DNA from: Neisseria sp. KEM232
GTDB taxonomy: Bacteria; Pseudomonadota; Gammaproteobacteria; Burkholderiales; Neisseriaceae
DNA length: 64,000 bases
Assembly (NCBI RefSeq): GCF_002237445.1
Contig: NZ_CP022527.1
Span: 1,178,001-1,242,000 of the forward strand
Direction: 5' to 3'
The translations under genes were made by a program, and so were the position numbers. Numbering within the stretch: position 1 is the first letter of the stretch; every line of letters starts with the position of its first letter. Of the stretch, positions 15,506-23,157 are shown piece by piece. Under the pieces are notes generated by a model, which was not told the DNA's origin, did no database searches, and saw only the letters and a program-made list of their open reading frames with translations.

Positions 15506-15525
15506 ATTCCCGCCTACGCGGGAAT
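15506..15525. repeat. dRS3 repeat
   Basis: Exact ATTCCC-GCCTACGC-GGGAAT. In Neisseria dRS3 copies are targets for filamentous phage integration and flank larger repeat arrays; only single copies are seen here. Confidence 0.85.
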
Positions 15526-15580
15526 GACGGCAGTCGGGGGAACGGCCTTCCGCCCCGACAGACAAACAGAGAAGCGTTTT

Positions 15581-16213
15581 ATGGACAGCAAAAACCTCGT
15601 CATTATCGGCGCGGGCGGCCACGGCAAAGTGTTGGCGGCCACCGCGCTGGCTGCCGCGCAGTGGGCGCGGATTGTGTTTCTCGACGACGCCCGCACCGCA
15701 GGCGGCAGCGTTGTCGGCCTGCCCGTTTTGGGCGGCACGGAACTGCTCGGCAGCCGCGTTGCCCCCGACGCATACCAAGCCGCCGTGGCCGTCGGCGACA
15801 ATGCGGCGCGGCGGCGGCTGTTCGGCCGTCTGAAAACGCTGGGTTTCGCGCTGCCTGACATCGTCCACCCGAGCGCGGTTGTCGCGCCGTTTGCCCAATT
15901 GGGCGGCGGCTGCGCCGTGTTCGCCCAAGCCGTTGTCCAGCCCGGCAGCGTGATGGGCGAGGGCTGCATCGTCAACACCGCCGCCACGATCGACCACGAC
16001 TGCACGCTGGGCGGCTTCGTCCACATCAGCCCGGGCGCGCATCTGGCGGGCGGCACGGCGGTCGGCGAAGGCAGTTGGATAGGCATAGGCGCGTGCACCC
16101 GCCAGCAGGTGCGTATCGGCAGCGGCGTCACCGTCGGCGCGGGCGCGGCGGTGGTGGGCGACGTGGCAGACGGCCTGACGGTTGTCGGTGTGCCCGCGCG
16201 GGCGTTGCGCTGA
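15581..16213 (+). CDS. Left-handed beta-helix sugar N-acetyltransferase (PglD / PglB C-terminal domain type)
   Basis: A 210-residue acetyltransferase of the PglD/NeuD group. The N-terminal nucleotide-sugar-binding Rossmann part begins NLVIIGAGGHGKVLA (residues 5-19); from about residue 90 hexapeptide repeats form the acetyl-CoA-binding helix (VVAPFAQLGGGCAVF, INTAATIDHDC-like segment, GAHLAGGTAVGEGSWIGIGA). The catalytic histidine lies in TIDHDCTLGG. It would acetylate the 4-amino group of the UDP-sugar made by the aminotransferase downstream. Its homologue is normally the second domain of neisserial PglB. The ATG at 15581 is preceded by AGAGAAG. Confidence 0.87.
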   Translation: MDSKNLVIIGAGGHGKVLAATALAAAQWARIVFLDDARTAGGSVVGLPVLGGTELLGSRVAPDAYQAAVAVGDNAARRRLFGRLKTLGFALPDIVHPSAVVAPFAQLGGGCAVFAQAVVQPGSVMGEGCIVNTAATIDHDCTLGGFVHISPGAHLAGGTAVGEGSWIGIGACTRQQVRIGSGVTVGAGAAVVGDVADGLTVVGVPARALR

Positions 16214-16268
16214 ATATTGAAAGAGGCCGTCTGAAAGGGTTCAGACGGCCTGTTACAGGAAACTCGAA

Positions 16269-16355
16269 ATGTGGCTGATTGATGTATTGCTGACTTTGGC
16301 CGACGCGGCCTTGCAGGTTTTCGATATTGCGCCGTCTGACAAAAACGACGGATAG
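16269..16355 (+). CDS. Possible 28-residue small protein
   Basis: ATG at 16269 follows AGGAAACTCGAA, a plausible ribosome site, and opens a 28-codon frame, MWLIDVLLTLADAALQVFDI then a polar tail. The first 20 residues could form an amphipathic or membrane-associated helix. It lies alone between the acetyltransferase and aminotransferase genes, just after an inverted DUS pair (16222-16252). No homologue is recognised, and it may simply be chance. Confidence 0.25.
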   Translation: MWLIDVLLTLADAALQVFDIAPSDKNDG

Positions 16356-16380
16356 GCCGTCTGAAAAAAGAAAGAACCTT

Positions 16381-17556
16381 ATGCTGAACACTTCCCTCTC
16401 CCCCTGGCCGAGCTTCACCCAAGAAGAAGCCAATGCCGTATCGCGCGTTTTACTGTCCAACAAAGTCAACTACTGGACGGGCAGCGAATGCCGCGAGTTT
16501 GAAAAAGAATTCGCTGCCTTTGCCGGCACGCAATACGCCGTCGCCCTCGCCAACGGCACGCTGGCGCTGGACGTTGCCCTCAAAGCGGTGGGCATAGGCG
16601 CGGGCGACGATGTGATTGTTACCCCGCGCACCTTTCTCGCCTCCGCCTCCTGCATCGTTACCGCAGGCGCAAACCCCGTGTTCGCCGATGTGGATTTAAA
16701 CAGCCAAAACATCACCGCCGAGACGATTCAGACGGCCTTAACCGCCAACACCAAAGCCGTCATCGTCGTCCACCTCGCCGGTATGCCCGCCGAAATGGAC
16801 GCGATTATGGCGCTGGCCGAAAAACACAATCTGTGGGTTATCGAAGACTGCGCCCAAGCCCACGGCGCGCGTTACAAAGGCAAATCCGTAGGCTCAATCG
16901 GCCACGTCGGCGCGTGGTCGTTCTGCCAGGACAAAATCATGACCACCGGCGGCGAGGGCGGTATGGTAACGACCAACAGCAAAGAATTGTGGGAAAAAAT
17001 GTGGTCGTACAAAGACCACGGCAAAAGCTACGACGCGGTGTACCACCGCCCACACCCGCCCGGATTCCGCTGGCTGCACGAGAGCTTCGGCACCAACTGG
17101 CGCATGATGGAAATGCAGGCCGTTATCGGCCGCATCCAGCTTCGCCGCATGGCCGACTGGACGGCGCGCCGCCGCGAAAACGCCGCCAAGCTGGCCGAAA
17201 CGCTGGCGCAGTTTGACTGCATCCGCCTGGTAGAAATCCCCGACTATATCGAACACGCGCAATACAAGTTTTACGCCTTTGTGCGCCCCGAAAAACTCAA
17301 ACAGGGCTGGACGCGCGACCGTATCGTGAACGAATTAAACGAGCGCAAAGTACCCTGCTATCAGGGCAGCTGCTCCGAAGTGTATTTGGAAAAAGCCTTC
17401 GACGGCACGCCGTGGCGGCCAAAAGGCCGTCTGAAAAACGCGGTCGAATTGGGCGGCACCAGCCTGATGTTCCTCGTGCACCCCACGCTCACCGACGACG
17501 AAATCGCGTTCTGCCGCGACAACACCGCCGCCGTTTTGGCCGAAGCCTCGGCCTGA
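16381..17556 (+). CDS. pglC: DegT/DnrJ/EryC1-family UDP-4-keto-sugar aminotransferase (PglC of Neisseria)
   Basis: PLP-dependent aminotransferase of 391 residues that converts a UDP-4-keto-6-deoxy-sugar to the 4-amino sugar in protein-glycan synthesis. The internal-aldimine lysine lies in SFCQDKIMTTGGEGGM (near residues 180-195); VIEDCAQAHGARYKGKSVGS near 155-174 carries the PLP-ring-stacking region. The C-terminal dimer arm is present. The ATG at 16381 gives the standard start (MLNTSLSPWPSFT). An in-frame DUS encodes part of the C-terminal half (GRLK). The dehydratase (neisserial PglD) and flippase (PglF) expected for this pathway are not in the window. Confidence 0.9.
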   Translation: MLNTSLSPWPSFTQEEANAVSRVLLSNKVNYWTGSECREFEKEFAAFAGTQYAVALANGTLALDVALKAVGIGAGDDVIVTPRTFLASASCIVTAGANPVFADVDLNSQNITAETIQTALTANTKAVIVVHLAGMPAEMDAIMALAEKHNLWVIEDCAQAHGARYKGKSVGSIGHVGAWSFCQDKIMTTGGEGGMVTTNSKELWEKMWSYKDHGKSYDAVYHRPHPPGFRWLHESFGTNWRMMEMQAVIGRIQLRRMADWTARRRENAAKLAETLAQFDCIRLVEIPDYIEHAQYKFYAFVRPEKLKQGWTRDRIVNELNERKVPCYQGSCSEVYLEKAFDGTPWRPKGRLKNAVELGGTSLMFLVHPTLTDDEIAFCRDNTAAVLAEASA

Positions 17557-17651
17557 GGCCGTCTGAAAAGCGCCGCAGACTTTTCAGACGGCCTCTGTCT
17601 GTATCAAAAAGGCCGTCTGAAAACCCCGTGCGGGCTTTCAGACGGCCTTTT
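17555..17651. terminator. Two tandem inverted DUS pairs between convergent genes
   Basis: The first hairpin is at 17555-17595 and the second at 17606-17651 (with CCCCGTGCGGG extending the stem). They separate the convergent aminotransferase and monooxygenase genes and should stop transcription from both sides. Confidence 0.8.
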
Positions 17652-17665
17652 GCGCTATGCGGTAC

Positions 17666-18850
17666 TCAACCCGTCAGCTGGTGGGTAATCAGTTTTTTCA
17701 CCGGCGGCAGGTTGTTGCTGACGCGCAAAACGAGGCTGCGCAGCAGTTTGGCGGGGGCGGCTTCGTTGGTGAAGAGTTTGACCATCGCATTCGTGCCGTG
17801 ATAGAGCGGGCGGGTGTTGAGCTGGTGTTTGGCGTTGTAACGTTCCAAAAGGGAGGCCGCGCCGATGTCCTGGCCGTTTTGCGCCGCCTGCAAAACGAGT
17901 CTGCCCAAAATGTCCGCGCTTTCGAGGCCGAGGTTGAAACCGTGGGCGGTGACGGGGTGCATGCCGACGGCGGCATCGCCGATCAGGGCGGCGCGCGGGG
18001 CGTAGAAGCGGCTCGCGTGCACGCCCACCAGCGGATAGGTGTGCAGCGTGCCGGTTTTTTCCATTTTGCCCAGTTTGAAGTTGAGCTGTTTTTCCAAATC
18101 GGCGGCGAGTTCTTCGTCGCTCAGCGCCAGCAGGCTGCCTGCTTTGTCGCTGTCGATGGTAATCACGCAGTTGGTGAGATGCTCTTCCAGCGGCAGAAGG
18201 GCGAGAGTGCGGCCGTATTGGAAAAATTCGACGGCGGTGTGGCCGTTGGAGATTTCGTGTTTGAAACGGCAGACGATAACGGTGCGGCCGAAGTCGTGCA
18301 TATCGGCGGAAATGCCGATTTGGCGGCGGGTTTGCGAGAAACGGCTGTCGGCGGCCACCAGCAGGCGGGCGGTGAGGGTTTCGCCGTTGTCAAGGGTGAC
18401 ATAGGCTTGGGTGTCGGTGGTGCGCGCTTCTTTGACGCCGACGCCCGTCAGCAGGGTGACGTTGTCCTGCTCTTTCACGGCTTCGTAGGCGGCGCGGCGG
18501 ATGTTGTGGTTGGAAATCAGGTTGCCCAGGCGGTCGGTTGCGCCGCCGCGCGCCTGTTTGGGCTGCGGGAAATAGAGTTGGTAGGACGAAGTGCCGTTCC
18601 ACACTTTGGCGTCTTTGAGCTGGTAAATCTCGTTTTCCGGCACGCGCTGCCACATGCCCAGCCGCTCCATGATTTCTTTCGACAGATGGGTGAGGGCGAT
18701 TTCGCGGCCGTCGTAGGCGGGGTTTTCGATGCTCTCGAGCGGCGCTTTTTCAACGATGGTGACGGAAAGGCCGCTGTCGGCCAGAGTGCGGGCGAAGCTC
18801 AGGCCGGCAGGGCCTGCGCCGACGACGATAATGTCGGAATGGCTGTTCAT
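17666..18850 (-). CDS. ubiM: FAD-dependent ubiquinone-biosynthesis hydroxylase (UbiH/UbiM family)
   Basis: A 394-residue aromatic-ring hydroxylase. FAD-binding GxGxxG is GAGPAG (residues 11-16 of MNSHSDIIVVGAGPAG), the internal DG motif is in LLVAADSRFS near 160, and the second FAD motif, GDAAVGMHPVTAHGFNLGL, lies near 290. The MHPVTAHGFN variant differs from the usual LNPLAGQGLN of UbiH/UbiF and resembles UbiM, which in Neisseria hydroxylates several ring positions of ubiquinone. The symbol is therefore probable, not certain. The ATG at 18850 follows AGGAGAACCAAG; an upstream in-frame extension has no ribosome site. It is divergent from psd. Confidence 0.72.
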   Translation of the reverse strand: MNSHSDIIVVGAGPAGLSFARTLADSGLSVTIVEKAPLESIENPAYDGREIALTHLSKEIMERLGMWQRVPENEIYQLKDAKVWNGTSSYQLYFPQPKQARGGATDRLGNLISNHNIRRAAYEAVKEQDNVTLLTGVGVKEARTTDTQAYVTLDNGETLTARLLVAADSRFSQTRRQIGISADMHDFGRTVIVCRFKHEISNGHTAVEFFQYGRTLALLPLEEHLTNCVITIDSDKAGSLLALSDEELAADLEKQLNFKLGKMEKTGTLHTYPLVGVHASRFYAPRAALIGDAAVGMHPVTAHGFNLGLESADILGRLVLQAAQNGQDIGAASLLERYNAKHQLNTRPLYHGTNAMVKLFTNEAAPAKLLRSLVLRVSNNLPPVKKLITHQLTG

Positions 18851-18937
18851 CTTGGTTCTCCTGGGTTGGGCGGTGCGGAAGATGCGGGTGAAAGTTTCAT
18901 CTGAAATTCCGCTTTGCAAAACGGCGGCAAGGATAAC

Positions 18938-18961
18938 AAAAAAACGCCGCCCTGTGGCGGC
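18938..18961 (-). terminator. Minus-strand hairpin with T run upstream of the monooxygenase gene
   Basis: Read on the minus strand, GCCGCC-ACAG-GGCGGC is followed by GTTTTTTT, the form of an intrinsic terminator. It lies 88 bases before the monooxygenase ATG. It could stop antisense transcription from psd or attenuate the monooxygenase leader. Confidence 0.5.
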
Positions 18962-19066
18962 AGCACAGGAAAATTTGGCCTGAATCAAGCGCATCCCCTT
19001 TCAGACGGCCTTTCTTGCTATACTCCGCCGCCACCGCAACCGATAACAGACAAACAGGAAACCGCC

Positions 19067-19969
19067 ATGTCCGAACTGCGCCCCTATCCCGCCCCGACCT
19101 ACCGGCAGCGCCTCAAAACCGCCTTCCATTATCTGCTGCCGCAGCTGGCAGTCACCCGCGCCGCAGGCTGGCTGGCCGAACGCCGCTGGGGCGTGCTCAC
19201 CCATGCCGTGATCAAAACCTTCGCCGCCTGCTACAAAATCAACATGGCCGAAGCGGAAAAAAGCCGCGCGGCCGACTACGCCAGCTTCAACGAATTTTTC
19301 ATCCGCAAACTCAAAGACGGCGCGCGCCCCATAGACGCCGACCCGCAAACCCTTGTTTTGCCCGCCGACGGCCGCGTCAGCGAAGCAGGCGCCATCGAAG
19401 CGGGGCGGCTGATACAGGCCAAAGGCCACGACTTCACCGCCCTCGAACTGCTGGCGGGCGACGAAGCGCTGGCCGCAGAGTTTTCAGACGGCCTCTTCCT
19501 CACCACCTACCTCTCCCCGCGCGACTACCACCGCGTCCATATGCCCTGCGATGCCGCCCTGCGCCGCATGATCTACGTTCCGGGCGAACTCTATTCCGTC
19601 AACCCCTTTCTCGCGCAGCACATCCCCAACCTCTTCGCCCGCAACGAGCGCCTGATCTGCGTGTTCGACACCGAGTTCGGCACAATGGTGCAGATACTCG
19701 TCGGTGCAACCGTCACCGCCAGCATCAGCACCGTATGGGCGGGCATCATCAACCCGCCGCGCAGCAAAAGTGTTTTGCAATGGCTCTATCCCGCCGAAGG
19801 CGAAGGCGCGGTGCGGCTGGCAAAAGGGCAGGAAATGGGCGCCTTCCGCCTCGGTTCGACCGTTATCAACCTGTTCCCGAAAAACAGCATCCGCCTGAAC
19901 GGCAGTCTTGCCGCAGGAGCGCCCGTACGCATGGGCGAAGCCCTCGGCGTGCGCGCTGATGCGGGCTGA
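19067..19969 (+). CDS. psd: Phosphatidylserine decarboxylase proenzyme
   Basis: Inner-membrane enzyme converting phosphatidylserine to phosphatidylethanolamine. The 300-residue proenzyme self-cleaves at the LGST motif (residues 262-265), S264 becoming the pyruvoyl group of the small alpha subunit. Other family landmarks are VLPADGRVSEAG near 105, LSPRDYHRVHMP near 147 and FARNERLICVFDTEFG near 187. The ATG at 19067 follows ACAGGAAACCGCC and gives the conserved start; a long in-frame upstream extension overlaps the divergent monooxygenase leader and is not credible. One internal DUS encodes FSDGLFL. Confidence 0.95.
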   Translation: MSELRPYPAPTYRQRLKTAFHYLLPQLAVTRAAGWLAERRWGVLTHAVIKTFAACYKINMAEAEKSRAADYASFNEFFIRKLKDGARPIDADPQTLVLPADGRVSEAGAIEAGRLIQAKGHDFTALELLAGDEALAAEFSDGLFLTTYLSPRDYHRVHMPCDAALRRMIYVPGELYSVNPFLAQHIPNLFARNERLICVFDTEFGTMVQILVGATVTASISTVWAGIINPPRSKSVLQWLYPAEGEGAVRLAKGQEMGAFRLGSTVINLFPKNSIRLNGSLAAGAPVRMGEALGVRADAG

Positions 19970-19984
19970 CATATATATAAGGAG

Positions 19985-20018
19985 AAGAGGCCGTCTGAAT
20001 ATTTTCAGACGGCCTCTT
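19985..20018. terminator. Inverted DUS pair between convergent psd and mlaA
   Basis: AAGAGGCCGTCTGAATATTTTCAGACGGCCTCTT has a stem of about 15 bp and a four-base loop. It terminates psd and the mla operon from opposite sides. Confidence 0.82.
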
Positions 20019-20029
20019 GGTTTTTCAGA

Positions 20030-20932
20030 CTAGGGTTCGGACTGCTCTGCCGTATCTTCGTCCGCATAGGGTTGGCTGGCGGACAGTTCGGCGGGTTCGG
20101 ATGCTGTTTGGGCGGCTGCGCCGCTTGCGGGCGGGGCGGTGTCGGGGGCGACGAGTTCGTCGATGTCGATGTCTTCGGCGCTGCCTGCGGCGGCGGTGTT
20201 GCCGATTTGTTTGTCACGCATCTGCATATAGCCGTCGCGCACCATGATGTAGGGGTCGAGGGCGGCGTCGCCGATGCTGTCGGTGAGGTCGAGATATTCT
20301 TCGCGGGTGTTGACGGCCTGCAAGGCGGTGGAGGAGACGCGGCCGGCGGTGGTGTGAAAAATGGCGTTTTTCACGGGATAGGCCATCAGGGCGGTGTTGC
20401 CGACGCTGTCGCGCAGGGTGGAGGGGCCGGTAAGCGGGTAGACGAAGTAGTGGCTGTTTTTCCAGCCCCATGAGGCGAAGGTGTCGCCGAGGGTGTTTTT
20501 GTTGTCGGGGATACCGCCCGCGCCGGCGACGTTGATAAGGCCGCCAAGGCCGAAGGTGGTGTTGACGGCGACGCGCATGAAGTCTTCGCTGGCGCGTTTG
20601 GCGTCGAGCCGCAGGACGTTGCTGCCGAAGCTGACGACGTCGCGCAGGTTGTTGAAGAAATTGCGTACGCCGCCGCGCACGGGGGCGGGGGCGACTTTGC
20701 GGTAGCCGCGGGCGACGGGGGCGAAGATGTAGCGGTCGGCTTTGTCGTTCACTTTGAACATGAAGCGGTTGTAGCGCTCGTAGCGGTCGCGTACGGCGGG
20801 CGTGCCGGCGTTTGTCTGCGCGGTTTGCGCGGCGGGGGCAGGCGTTTCGGTGTTTTCGTTTTGTCCGTCGGCAAAAACGGGGGCGGCGGCCATCAGGAGG
20901 GCGAGGGCGGCGGGGAGGGCGTGGCGTTTCAT
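20030..20932 (-). CDS. mlaA: MlaA (VacJ) outer-membrane phospholipid-removal protein, no lipobox
   Basis: Outer-membrane component of the Mla retrograde phospholipid pathway. The 300 residues include a signal peptide (1-25, ending PVFA), the core MlaA domain from about 50 to 245 (YERYNRFMFKVNDKADRYIFAPVARGY, then GGVRNFFNNLRD and WGWKNSHYFVYPLTGPS regions), and a disordered Ala/Glu-rich tail. Unlike classic VacJ, there is no cysteine at the cleavage site, so it is not a standard lipoprotein. The ATG at 20932 overlaps the mlaB stop (ATGA); an ATG 12 bases upstream is also possible. It is the last gene of the operon. Confidence 0.9.
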   Translation of the reverse strand: MKRHALPAALALLMAAAPVFADGQNENTETPAPAAQTAQTNAGTPAVRDRYERYNRFMFKVNDKADRYIFAPVARGYRKVAPAPVRGGVRNFFNNLRDVVSFGSNVLRLDAKRASEDFMRVAVNTTFGLGGLINVAGAGGIPDNKNTLGDTFASWGWKNSHYFVYPLTGPSTLRDSVGNTALMAYPVKNAIFHTTAGRVSSTALQAVNTREEYLDLTDSIGDAALDPYIMVRDGYMQMRDKQIGNTAAAGSAEDIDIDELVAPDTAPPASGAAAQTASEPAELSASQPYADEDTAEQSEP

Positions 20933-21198
20933 AGGTTCATCCATTCTCGGACTTCGTACAGATCGGCAAGATCGCGCACGGCTGCGGGGATGCCGCGCAG
21001 CTGCCCGCCGCTGCCGCGCAGGATTTCCAGCAGCAGGCAGAGGCAGGCGGAATCGGCGCGGCCGACGGCGGAGAGGTCGGCCTCGGCGGGCTTTTGCCCG
21101 ATCAGGCGGCGCAGGCGGCGCAGAGCGGCTTCGTCTACGGTTTTGACGGTGATGTCGCCCGACAGGCAGAGCACGCCGCCGCGGATTTCGCTGTCCAT
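20929..21198 (-). CDS. mlaB: MlaB, STAS-domain subunit of the Mla ABC transporter
   Basis: An 89-residue STAS protein that binds the MlaF ATPase and stabilises the MlaFEDB complex at the inner membrane. The fold is visible as VLCLSGDITVKTVDEAALRR (residues about 8-27), then ADLSAVGRADSACLCLLLEILR near 39-60, in which the serine after the conserved aspartate-like loop is the usual STAS site. Its stop overlaps the mlaA start by four bases, and its start lies three bases after the mlaC stop, so translation is coupled. Confidence 0.85.
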   Translation of the reverse strand: MDSEIRGGVLCLSGDITVKTVDEAALRRLRRLIGQKPAEADLSAVGRADSACLCLLLEILRGSGGQLRGIPAAVRDLADLYEVREWMNL

Positions 21199-21201
21199 GG
21201 C

Positions 21202-21795
21202 TTATTTGCCGCCGTTTTTGGTTTTCAGGTCTTGAATCAGGCCGTCGAAACCTTTGTTTTTGATGGTTTCGCCAAACTGGTTGCGGTAGACGGTAACGAG
21301 GCTGGCGCCTTCGACGGCAACGTTGTAGACGCGGTATTTGCCGCCGCTTTGGTAGGTGGTGAAATCCATGTTGACGGGTTTGCCGCCGCTTTGGCTGATT
21401 TCGGTGCGGATGACGATTTCTTTGCCGCCTTTGTTGACGACGGGGTTGGCTTTCACGTCGACGGTGGAATTTTTGAATTTCAGCATCGTGCCCGAATAGG
21501 TGCGGATAAGCAGGGTTTGGAATTCTTTGGCCAGCGCCTGTTTCTGCGCGGGAGTGGCCTGTGTCCACGGCTGGCCGACGGCCTGCGCGGTCATGCGTTG
21601 GAAGTCGAAATAGGGCAGGGCGTAGTTTTCCGCTTCTTTGCGCACGGCGGCATCGTTGCTGCCGTTGGCTTTTTTCAGGATGGTGAGCACCTGCGCGGCG
21701 TTTTCGCGCACTTGGGCGACGGCCTGCTGCGGTGTGGCATGGGCGCTGCCGACGGCGGCGGCGATGATGGCTGCTGTATAAAGCGTTGTTTTCAT
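21202..21795 (-). CDS. mlaC: MlaC periplasmic phospholipid shuttle
   Basis: Soluble periplasmic carrier moving phospholipid between MlaA at the outer membrane and MlaFEDB at the inner membrane. The 197 residues begin with a signal peptide (1-20, ending GSAHA). The MlaC (toluene tolerance Ttg2) domain follows, with YFDFQRMTAQAVGQPWTQAT (about 68-87), FQTLLIRTYSGTMLKF (about 102-117) and the C-terminal NQFGETIKNKGFDGLIQDL. Length and motifs are typical. Confidence 0.93.
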   Translation of the reverse strand: MKTTLYTAAIIAAAVGSAHATPQQAVAQVRENAAQVLTILKKANGSNDAAVRKEAENYALPYFDFQRMTAQAVGQPWTQATPAQKQALAKEFQTLLIRTYSGTMLKFKNSTVDVKANPVVNKGGKEIVIRTEISQSGGKPVNMDFTTYQSGGKYRVYNVAVEGASLVTVYRNQFGETIKNKGFDGLIQDLKTKNGGK

Positions 21796-21838
21796 ATTGG
21801 TTCTCTCGTTTTAGGTTATCGGGGTTACGTTATCAGGA

Positions 21839-22339
21839 TTACGGTTGCGGCGCGTCCTGTTTTTCAGACGGCCTCGAATTGCCTTCGGCGAAATTGGTCA
21901 TGAATTTGCCGATGAGGTTTTCCAACACCAGGGCGGAATTGGTCAGCGTGATGGTGTCGCCTGCGGCAAGGGTTTCCGGGTCGCCGCCCTGCATCAGACC
22001 GATGTACTGCTCGCCCAAGAGGCCGGAGGTAAGGATTTGAGCGGACACGTCGCTGCTGAATTTGTATTGGTCGTCGAGGCGGATGGCGACTTTGGCGCGG
22101 TAGCTCTGCGGGTCGAGGGCGATGCTTTCGACGCGGCCGACCAGCACGCCCGAGGCTTTGACCGGGGCGCGGGTTTTGAGGCCGCCGATGTCGGTGAACT
22201 CGGCGTAGACGGTGTAGCCCGCCGTTCCGCCGCCGCCCAGGCTGCTGCCGCCTGCGGCGCGGAAGGAGAGAAAGCCGAGGGCGGCGATGCCGGCCAAAAC
22301 GAAGAGGCCGACCCAGAATTCCATAATATTGCGTTTCAT
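21839..22339 (-). CDS. mlaD: MlaD, MCE-domain subunit
   Basis: Inner-membrane-anchored MCE protein that forms the hexameric ring of MlaFEDB. The 166 residues comprise an N-terminal transmembrane helix (about 8-27: WVGLFVLAGIAALGFLSFRA), the MCE domain from about 42 to 120 (YAEFTDIGGLKTRAPVKASG, then GLLGEQYIGLMQGG) and a short tail ending in a DUS-encoded SRPSEKQ segment. The ATG at 22339 gives the conserved MKRN-MEFWVG start. Confidence 0.93.
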   Translation of the reverse strand: MKRNIMEFWVGLFVLAGIAALGFLSFRAAGGSSLGGGGTAGYTVYAEFTDIGGLKTRAPVKASGVLVGRVESIALDPQSYRAKVAIRLDDQYKFSSDVSAQILTSGLLGEQYIGLMQGGDPETLAAGDTITLTNSALVLENLIGKFMTNFAEGNSRPSEKQDAPQP

Positions 22340-22343
22340 ATCG

Positions 22344-23120
22344 TTATCCGGTGAACATAAAGGCGGTGAGGATGAAGTCGACGGCCAGCACGGTGAGGGC
22401 GGAGGACACCACGGTGCGCGTGCTGGCGCGCAGGATTCCTTCGGAGGTGGGCGAGGCGTGGAAGCCCTGGTGCACGGCAATCAGCGATACGGCCACGCCG
22501 AAGCAGGCGGATTTGATCAGGCCGTTGAGCACGTCGTAGCCGAAGGAGATGTTGTTCTGCATCTGCGACCAGAAAATGCCGCTGTCGAGGCCGAGCCACT
22601 GCACGCCGACGAGATACGCGCCGTAAATGCCGGCCACGTTGAAAATCGACGCCAAAAGCGGCATGGAAAACACGCCCGCCCAAAAGCGCGGCGCGACGAC
22701 GCGGGCGACGGGGTTCACCGCCATCACGTTCATCGCTTCGAGCTGCTCGGTGGTTTTCATCAGACCGATTTCGCTGGTCATCGCGCCGCCCGCACTGCTG
22801 GCAAACAGGATGGCGGCCAGCACGGGGCCGAGTTCGCGCAACAGCGAGGCGGCCACCATATAGCCCAAAATATCGGCCGATTTGAACTTGGCAAGCTGCG
22901 TGTAGCCCTGCAAACCGAGCACCATGCCGACAAACAGCCCCGACACGGCTATAATCAGCACCGACATCACGCCGGAAAAATACACCTGCCGCACCGAGAG
23001 GCGCGGCCGCGCGAACGCCGTGCCGGAGCGCGCCAGAATCTGCATGAAAAACAGGCAGACGCTGCCGAGGGAGCGGATAAAGGCCAGCGTTTTCGCGCCG
23101 ACGGTTTGAATAAAGTCCAT
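22344..23120 (-). CDS. mlaE: MlaE permease subunit
   Basis: Integral-membrane permease of the Mla transporter, 258 residues. It begins with an amphipathic N-terminal helix and has several transmembrane segments, including VMSVLIIAVSGLFVGMVLGL (about 51-70) and SLLRELGPVLAAILFASSAGG (about 91-111). The LLRELGPVLAAIL-to-GAMTSEIG region is the family signature and contains the EAMNVM coupling motif (about 126-131) that contacts MlaF. Start ATG at 23120. The upstream gene in the operon is an unknown membrane protein instead of the usual mlaF. Confidence 0.93.
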   Translation of the reverse strand: MDFIQTVGAKTLAFIRSLGSVCLFFMQILARSGTAFARPRLSVRQVYFSGVMSVLIIAVSGLFVGMVLGLQGYTQLAKFKSADILGYMVAASLLRELGPVLAAILFASSAGGAMTSEIGLMKTTEQLEAMNVMAVNPVARVVAPRFWAGVFSMPLLASIFNVAGIYGAYLVGVQWLGLDSGIFWSQMQNNISFGYDVLNGLIKSACFGVAVSLIAVHQGFHASPTSEGILRASTRTVVSSALTVLAVDFILTAFMFTG

Positions 23121-23157
23121 AGTTTTGGGTTTCAAAAAAAGGGTTTCAGACGGCCTT

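Noticed and set aside
17555..17651. Repeated DUS hairpins resembling a short CRISPR array
   Set aside because: The repeats are palindromic 12-mer uptake sequences with no regular spacers; no cas genes are present in the window.
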